Shown here: positions 5,990 to 11,755 of the stretch, piece by piece | Layout of the letters: each line of letters begins with the position of its first letter | Numbering within the stretch: position 1 is the stretch's first letter | DNA from: Myxococcales bacterium UBA5297 | Lineage (GTDB): Bacteria; Myxococcota; Myxococcia; Myxococcales; UBA5297 | Direction: 5' to 3' | DNA: 11,755 bases | Assembly (NCBI GenBank): GCA_002408385.1 | Contig: DHSB01000222.1 | Span: 9,633 to 21,387 of the forward strand | The notes under the pieces: model-generated | What the model was told of the DNA's origin: nothing | Databases searched by the model: none | What the model saw: only the letters and a program-made list of their open reading frames with translations | Position numbers and translations under genes: made by a program

Positions 5990-8281
5990 CTAGTCCAGCT
6001 TCGCCTGGTGGGGGTCGGCAGGGGCGGCGTTGGCGATGCCTTGAGCCGAGCCCGAGCACGGCCTACTTGTGCCCCCCTGAGGCGCAGTCGCAACGCTTGC
6101 GCCGTGGCCATGCGGCCCACCGGCAGCGCCCGGCCCGCTCGCCACCGCTTGGCTGGCTGAGGCCACGGCAGCGCTCGCCGGGGGGCTTGCCGCGTGTCCG
6201 TTGGCGCTGCCGTTCGCGTGGCGAATCGAGCCTTCGGCTTTGGCGACCCGACGCTCTCGCTCGCGCTCCTTGTAGCGGCGGATAGCGCCGGCGAGGATCT
6301 CGCCGATGAGGGTGCGGTAGTCCATGCCGGTCGCCTCGGCGATCAGGCACAGGTCGCTCCAGCCCGGGGTGAGGCCCGGCAGCGGGTTGCACTCGATAAA
6401 GTAGATCTTGCCGCTCGCATCGAGGCGAAAGTCGATGCGCGCCACGTCGCGGGCGCCGAGGATGGTGAAAACGTCGCGCGCAGCGTCCTGCATCTTGCGC
6501 GCGATCGCCGGCTCGAGCTTGGCCGGCACCTCGTACTTGACCAACTCGGTCGAGGCGAGCTTGTGCTCGAAGCTGTAGACAGGCAGCGGGTCGGTCTTGT
6601 CGGTGAAGACAATCTCCATCGGCGGCAGCACGCGCGGGCGCCGCTCGCCAAGCAGGCCGACGGTAAACTCGCGGCCGGTGATGTACTCCTCGACGAGCGC
6701 GGGCTGGCGGTACTTGGCAGCCATCTCGCGCGCCGCCTCGCGCAGCTCCTGCTCGGTGGTCACCACGCTCTTGGACATGACCCCCTTCGATGAGCCCTCG
6801 GCGACCGGCTTCACGATCATCGGGAACTTCATGTCCTTCGGCAGGCGCTCCTTGCCGGTGCTCATGAGCATGAAGGCCGGTGTGTAGACGCCCTCCTGGC
6901 GCACGACGCGCTTGGCCAAGCCCTTGTCGAGCGCGATAGACAGCGTCGCCGGGTCCGAGCCGGTGTACGGGATGTCGAGCAGCTCGCAGAGCGCCGGGAC
7001 GTGCGCCTCGCGGGTGCGGCCGCGCAGGCCCTCGGCAATGTTGAAGACGACGTCGACGCCCGAGGAGGCGAGCTTGGCGAGCATCTCCGAGTTGGCCTCG
7101 AGATCGATCACCTCATGGCCATAGCTGGCGATGGCCTCGCGAATCGCCTGCAGCGTCGTCGGGCTGTCGTACTCGGCCTCGTCGTCGTGCGAGCCGTCGG
7201 CCTCGGGCCGCACGCGCTTGACGTTGAAGGCAAAGCCCACGCGCAGCGGCCCGGACTTGCGCGGCGGCTTGGCGCGGCTGCGATTCGGGTCCTTGAGTCC
7301 TTGGCGCCTGGCCGCGCTGTCGATGATCGCTCCGAGAGCGCCGTCGAAGTGCAGCCCCTCGAGGCCCGCGGCCGCGTAGAGTCCGGCGCCCGGCTGCAGC
7401 GACGGCAGCGCGTTGATCTCGAGAAAGTAGATCTCGCCTTCGTCGGAGACGCGGTAGTCGATGCGCCCGACGTCCCGGCAGTTGAGAATCTCGAAAATCC
7501 TCCGCGAGGTCTTCTGCAGCTTGTCGCCGGTGCCGCGGTCGAGCTGCGCGGGGGCGCGCACGGTGACCTGCGCATCGGGCGAGGTCTTGAGGCTGTAGTC
7601 ATAGATGCGCACGCGGCTGTGGCCTATTTGGCGCGCCTCGTATTCGTACTCGATCGGCGCGAGCACCCCGCCCCGCTCCTTGGCGACGCCCTCGAGCAGC
7701 GACACGGCGATGTCGCGGCCTGCGATGAACTCCTCGACGAGCACGCCGGCCGGATACTTCGCGAGCTTGGCGGCCACCACCCCAGCCAGCAGCGCCGGTT
7801 CGTCGACCACCGAGTCGGTGGTGATGCCTTTGGAGGAGCCCTCGAAGTTCGGCTTGACGATGACCGGGAAATGAAAGCGCGTCGGGTCGGCCTCCTGGCC
7901 CGGCTCGATGAACTGCCAGACAGGGGTTCGGATGCCGTGCTGGCGTAGCAACAGCTTGGTGATCTGCTTGTCGAGCGTGACGGCGAGCACGTACGGATCG
8001 CTGCCGGTGTAGGCGATGCCCAGTTCCTCGAACAGCCCCGGGTAGAACGCCTCGCGGAAGCGGCCGCGGCGGCCCTCGGCGGTGTTGAAGATCAGGTCCG
8101 GGACGTAGGCCTCGAGCCTGGAGACGGTGCGCGAGGCGGGGCCGGAGACCTCCACCCTCTCGACCCGGTGGCCGAGCCTCTCGATGGCCGAGGCGAGGGC
8201 GTCGACGGTCTCCTCGGTGTCGAACTCGGCTTCCTCTTCGTTGTCGCTGAGCCGAAGGTTGTGCGTCAGGGCGATGCGCAT
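5990..8281 (-). CDS. Tandem D-Ala-D-Ala-ligase-like ATP-grasp protein (two ligase units, 763 aa)
   Basis: Each half is a full ATP-grasp ligase of the COG1181 type, which joins amino acids through an acyl-phosphate. Unit 1 (about 1-330): FNTAEGRRGRFREA (65-78), YTGSDP (91-96), KPNFEGSSKGI (143-153), VEEFIAGRD (182-190), RIDYR (273-277) and metal-binding EIN (288-290). Unit 2 (about 345-675): FNIAEGLRGRTREA (413-426), YTGSDP (439-444), KPVAEGSSKGV (491-501), VEEYITGRE (530-538), RIDFR (615-619) and ECN (630-632). Both retain the residues for ATP and magnesium, so both look active. They lack the HG and GEDG elements of true Ddl, so the substrates are probably not simply two D-alanines. A charged helix (KERERERR, 671-678) and a Gly/Ala/Ser/His tail (about 689-763) follow. 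The start at 8281 is supported by GGGAG 6 bases upstream. It lies 46 bases after the RDD gene, probably in one operon. Confidence 0.9.
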   Translation of the reverse strand: MRIALTHNLRLSDNEEEAEFDTEETVDALASAIERLGHRVERVEVSGPASRTVSRLEAYVPDLIFNTAEGRRGRFREAFYPGLFEELGIAYTGSDPYVLAVTLDKQITKLLLRQHGIRTPVWQFIEPGQEADPTRFHFPVIVKPNFEGSSKGITTDSVVDEPALLAGVVAAKLAKYPAGVLVEEFIAGRDIAVSLLEGVAKERGGVLAPIEYEYEARQIGHSRVRIYDYSLKTSPDAQVTVRAPAQLDRGTGDKLQKTSRRIFEILNCRDVGRIDYRVSDEGEIYFLEINALPSLQPGAGLYAAAGLEGLHFDGALGAIIDSAARRQGLKDPNRSRAKPPRKSGPLRVGFAFNVKRVRPEADGSHDDEAEYDSPTTLQAIREAIASYGHEVIDLEANSEMLAKLASSGVDVVFNIAEGLRGRTREAHVPALCELLDIPYTGSDPATLSIALDKGLAKRVVRQEGVYTPAFMLMSTGKERLPKDMKFPMIVKPVAEGSSKGVMSKSVVTTEQELREAAREMAAKYRQPALVEEYITGREFTVGLLGERRPRVLPPMEIVFTDKTDPLPVYSFEHKLASTELVKYEVPAKLEPAIARKMQDAARDVFTILGARDVARIDFRLDASGKIYFIECNPLPGLTPGWSDLCLIAEATGMDYRTLIGEILAGAIRRYKERERERRVAKAEGSIRHANGSANGHAASPPASAAVASASQAVASGPGAAGGPHGHGASVATAPQGGTSRPCSGSAQGIANAAPADPHQAKLD

Positions 8282-8287
8282 CGGGTG

Positions 8288-8292
8288 CTCCC
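8288..8292 (-). promoter_or_regulatory. Ribosome binding site GGGAG of the double-ligase gene
   Basis: Minus-strand GGGAG with a 6-base gap to the ATG at 8281. It argues against the longer in-frame start near 8383, which would overlap the RDD gene and add 34 residues unlike any ligase N-terminus. Confidence 0.6.
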
Positions 8293-8327
8293 ACGTGCCG
8301 TCGGGGCAGCGCGCCCCGAGCGGCGAA

Positions 8328-8945
8328 TCAAACCGCTTGTCGAGTTGAGGTCGAGGAGCCGAGCGAGGCGCGAGCGGCTCCACGAAGCTGCGAAGGACCG
8401 GAGCGCACCGCCTCGAGCTTGGGTCGCTGAACGGCGAGGACCTTGGTGTCGACGACCTGGCTGCTCGCGAAGAGATCGCCCAAGCGCAGGCCGAGCTTGT
8501 CGGCGAGCACGCGAACGCCCTCGGAGAGGACCGTGGCAGCGCCGGCCACCGCGAAGAGAAGGTCGCCCCAGCCCGGCACGAGCCGCAGCAGCATCGCGAG
8601 GGCGAAGGGAAAGTTGCGCAGCGCCGACTCTCTGAAATCGGCCTCGCGCCGGGACGGCAGGTGCATCACCTTGATGCCGAGCAGCCTCTTGCCCGGCGAC
8701 TGCCCGCGGAACAACCCGTCGGCGAACAGCAGATAGAGCACGGCCAGGATGCCGCCGGGCAGCCCTGCGGTCACGACGAGCAGCGCCGCCAGAATAAAGT
8801 CGGTTACCCGCGCGAGCAGGCGGGGCAGCGGCTCAGCCTTCGGATAGACCGAGCCCTCGGGGCGGGCGCTGAACAGTCGCCCGAACGGACCGCCGTGAAG
8901 GCGCCCGGAGCGGGTTGGGTTGGGAGGCTCTTCGCTCAAGCTCAC
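8328..8945 (-). CDS. RDD family membrane protein (205 aa)
   Basis: RDD proteins are small polytopic inner-membrane proteins named for conserved Arg and Asp residues; most have no proven function, though some are linked to ion or metabolite transport. Seen here: Arg42/Arg45 and Asp49 at the start of the first membrane segment (RLLARVTDF), a hydrophobic stretch at about 50-76, the typical cytoplasmic FRGQSPGKRLLGIKVM motif (79-94), SALRNFPFAL (107-116), further hydrophobic stretches at about 112-123 and 126-145, and GDLFASSQVVD (156-166), the counterpart of the family's D-x-x-AGTxVV ending. The C-terminal ~35 residues are polar and low in order. The start codon is GTG at 8945 without a clear ribosome binding site; TTG at 8939 is possible. 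It has a promoter-like element about 80 bases upstream, and the double-ligase gene follows 46 bases after its stop. Confidence 0.82.
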   Translation of the reverse strand: MSLSEEPPNPTRSGRLHGGPFGRLFSARPEGSVYPKAEPLPRLLARVTDFILAALLVVTAGLPGGILAVLYLLFADGLFRGQSPGKRLLGIKVMHLPSRREADFRESALRNFPFALAMLLRLVPGWGDLLFAVAGAATVLSEGVRVLADKLGLRLGDLFASSQVVDTKVLAVQRPKLEAVRSGPSQLRGAARASLGSSTSTRQAV

Positions 8946-9027
8946 AGAGACGTTCTTGCGGTCCCGTCCCTACCTCCAGCCCGGCGTCGGGTCGTTCCCC
9001 CTCGAGCGCCGGCACAAGAAGGCGCGG

Positions 9028-9057
9028 ATTCTGTGGCCACCGCGCTCGGACTGTCAA
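9028..9057 (-). promoter_or_regulatory. Promoter candidate for the RDD and double-ligase genes
   Basis: Perfect TTGACA (9052-9057), 18-base spacer, then CAGAAT (9028-9033, 4 of 6 matches) on the minus strand. The expected transcript start is near 9021, leaving a leader of about 75 bases before the GTG at 8945. The -35 box lies 11 bases after the stop of the DUF4177-like gene, so the RDD and ligase genes appear to form a separate unit. Confidence 0.5.
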
Positions 9058-9068
9058 CGCCTCGCCGT

Positions 9069-9260
9069 TTAGCCTTGTTCCGCGGCGTCAGGCTCTTGCC
9101 GGGTGAAGAGCAGAAAAGCCATCGCCGGGCGCTTGCTTTGCTCGCGCATGGCGAACTGCACGCCGTCGTAGGCCCAACCCTTGTGGACCCATTCGTTGAT
9201 GATCTCTTCGAGCGACTCATCGGTGACGGTGCTGGTTTCGACGACCTTGTAGGCGAGCAT
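9069..9260 (-). CDS. Small DUF4177-like protein (63 aa)
   Basis: The protein opens with MLAYKVVETSTVTDESLEEI, followed by NEW, KGW, YDGVQFAMRE and PAMAFLLF. This is a beta-alpha-beta-beta pattern with a central amphipathic helix, typical of DUF4177-type small proteins, whose function is unknown. The short polar C-terminus (TRQEPDAAEQG) is probably flexible. There is no signal peptide or membrane segment, so it is likely cytoplasmic. The start at 9260 is chosen because the conserved fold begins there; an upstream in-frame extension to about 9464 is Pro/Ser/Arg-rich and unlike protein-coding sequence of the same gene. No Shine-Dalgarno is visible, and a promoter sits so close that the mRNA may be leaderless. 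It lies between dnaK and the RDD gene, all in the same direction, with its own promoter. Confidence 0.75.
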   Translation of the reverse strand: MLAYKVVETSTVTDESLEEIINEWVHKGWAYDGVQFAMREQSKRPAMAFLLFTRQEPDAAEQG

Positions 9261-9807
9261 GGCGCGGGATGATTGCGAAAGGCCCGTCGCGGTGTCAACG
9301 AGCGCGAGCAACTGCCAGAGCAAGCTTGCGGCAGGCGGGTCCAGAGGTCTCGAGCTGCCGCAGGAGCTGACCCGAGGACCGCGCACGGGCACAGGGGGCA
9401 CGGGCGAGCGAGGTCGGGTGAGAGCCCGCAGGGGTTCGGGCCCGGTATCCCCTCCCTCGAACAACGGTGGGCTGAACAGCCGTCGAGAGAGCCTTCTCCG
9501 CCTCGGCCCGCCCGGGGCGAGTTACCACTGTCTTTACAGGCGTTTGCCGGCCTGCTTCGAGACCTCAGGAAGGGGCCCGCAGAGCGCCAGGATGGCCCCA
9601 GAGCGGCCGTTCGAACCCCAGCGCTATTGAAGCAAGCCTGGAGGGTCAAGATCGCTCTACGGGCCAGCCAAGGCCCTTCCCGGGCCGATCCGGCCTCGAA
9701 AAGGTGCCCGAAGGAGCCCAAGGGCGGCTGAAAGAGATGGCGAGGACTCCTACGCGAGCGATGACCGCGCCTCAGAGCGTTCGCCGGCACCTCGGCACTC
9801 GAAAGCA
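9261..9807. other. 547-base region without a gene between the 63-aa gene and the dnaK terminator
   Basis: Open frames in this stretch are Arg/Pro/Gly-rich without ribosome binding sites or family signatures, and I call none of them. The left end (9269-9298) contains the promoter of the 63-aa gene. The rest shows no strong hairpin, direct repeat, tRNA or known RNA that I can recognise. Confidence 0.6.
9269..9298 (-). promoter_or_regulatory. Promoter of the 63-aa gene, placed for a leaderless mRNA
   Basis: Perfect TTGACA (9293-9298), 18-base spacer, AATCAT (9269-9274, 4 of 6 matches to TATAAT), then only 8 bases to the ATG at 9260. Transcription would start at or within 2 bases of the start codon. 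Confidence 0.5.
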
Positions 9808-9840
9808 AAGCGGCACCCGAGCCTGCGCCGGGTGCCGCTT
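9808..9840 (-). terminator. Intrinsic terminator of dnaK
   Basis: AAGCGGCACCCG and CGGGTGCCGCTT form a perfect 12-bp stem with a 9-base loop, 30 bases after the dnaK stop. On the minus strand it is followed by TGCTTTC, a modest T-rich tail. This is the strongest hairpin in the window and should end dnaK transcription. Confidence 0.8.
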
Positions 9841-9870
9841 CGCGGCTGCACTCATCTGAGCTTGCGCGCC

Positions 9871-11755
<1,885 letters not shown>

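Noticed and set aside
8282..8383. Upstream start of the double ligase near 8383
   Set aside because: It would overlap the RDD gene and add residues with no ligase similarity; the GGGAG-supported ATG at 8281 begins exactly at the first beta strand (MRIALTHN).
9261..9464. N-terminal extension of the 63-aa protein to an ATG near 9464
   Set aside because: The extra 68 residues are Pro/Arg/Ser-rich and unlike the compact DUF4177-type fold. The promoter at 9269-9298 lies inside the extension.
9585..9630. GGTTCGAA on the minus strand as a possible tRNA T-arm
   Set aside because: The flanking bases do not pair as a T-stem, and no anticodon arm or acceptor stem can be drawn.

Overview
The window is very GC-rich (roughly 68-70% by eye) and mostly coding. 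It carries two predicted lipoproteins, proteins with long Lys/Ala/Pro or Gly/Ala/Ser tails, and several genes with perfect TTGACA -35 boxes. Together these suggest a Myxococcota (former deltaproteobacterial) genome. That assignment is an inference; no rRNA or other phylogenetic marker is present apart from a partial dnaK. I see no insertion sequence, phage gene, CRISPR array or tRNA.

Layout. Eight of nine genes are on the minus strand. From left to right: a small Cys-containing lipoprotein (38-583, -) with its own promoter; an RlmI-type 23S rRNA methyltransferase (661-1869, -); a divergent coiled-coil lipoprotein (1971-2633, +); a convergent intergenic region with two strong hairpins (2634-2892); an APS-kinase (CysC-like) protein with a histone H1-like basic tail (2893-3729, -); a 551-base non-coding region with several small inverted repeats (3730-4280); a P1/DmpA-family self-cleaving aminopeptidase with a Pro/Ala tail (4281-5828, -); a 763-residue protein made of two complete D-Ala-D-Ala-ligase-like ATP-grasp units (5990-8281, -); an RDD membrane protein (8328-8945, -); a 63-residue DUF4177-like protein that may be translated from a leaderless mRNA (9069-9260, -); a 548-base region without a gene (9261-9808), ended by a perfect 12-bp hairpin; and dnaK, cut at its 5' end by the window edge (9871-11755, -).

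How the genes may work together. The RDD protein and the double ligase are 46 bases apart behind one promoter-like element and are probably cotranscribed. The P1 peptidase follows 161 bases later on the same strand, after a hairpin. A two-headed D-amino-acid-type ligase next to a DmpA-type N-terminal-nucleophile hydrolase (a family that includes D-aminopeptidases and beta-aminopeptidases) suggests a make-and-break pair acting on an unusual small peptide. This is the most interesting inference from the window and is unproven. The remaining genes (rRNA methylation, DnaK chaperone, lipoproteins) look like housekeeping or lineage-specific cell-envelope functions without an obvious link to each other.
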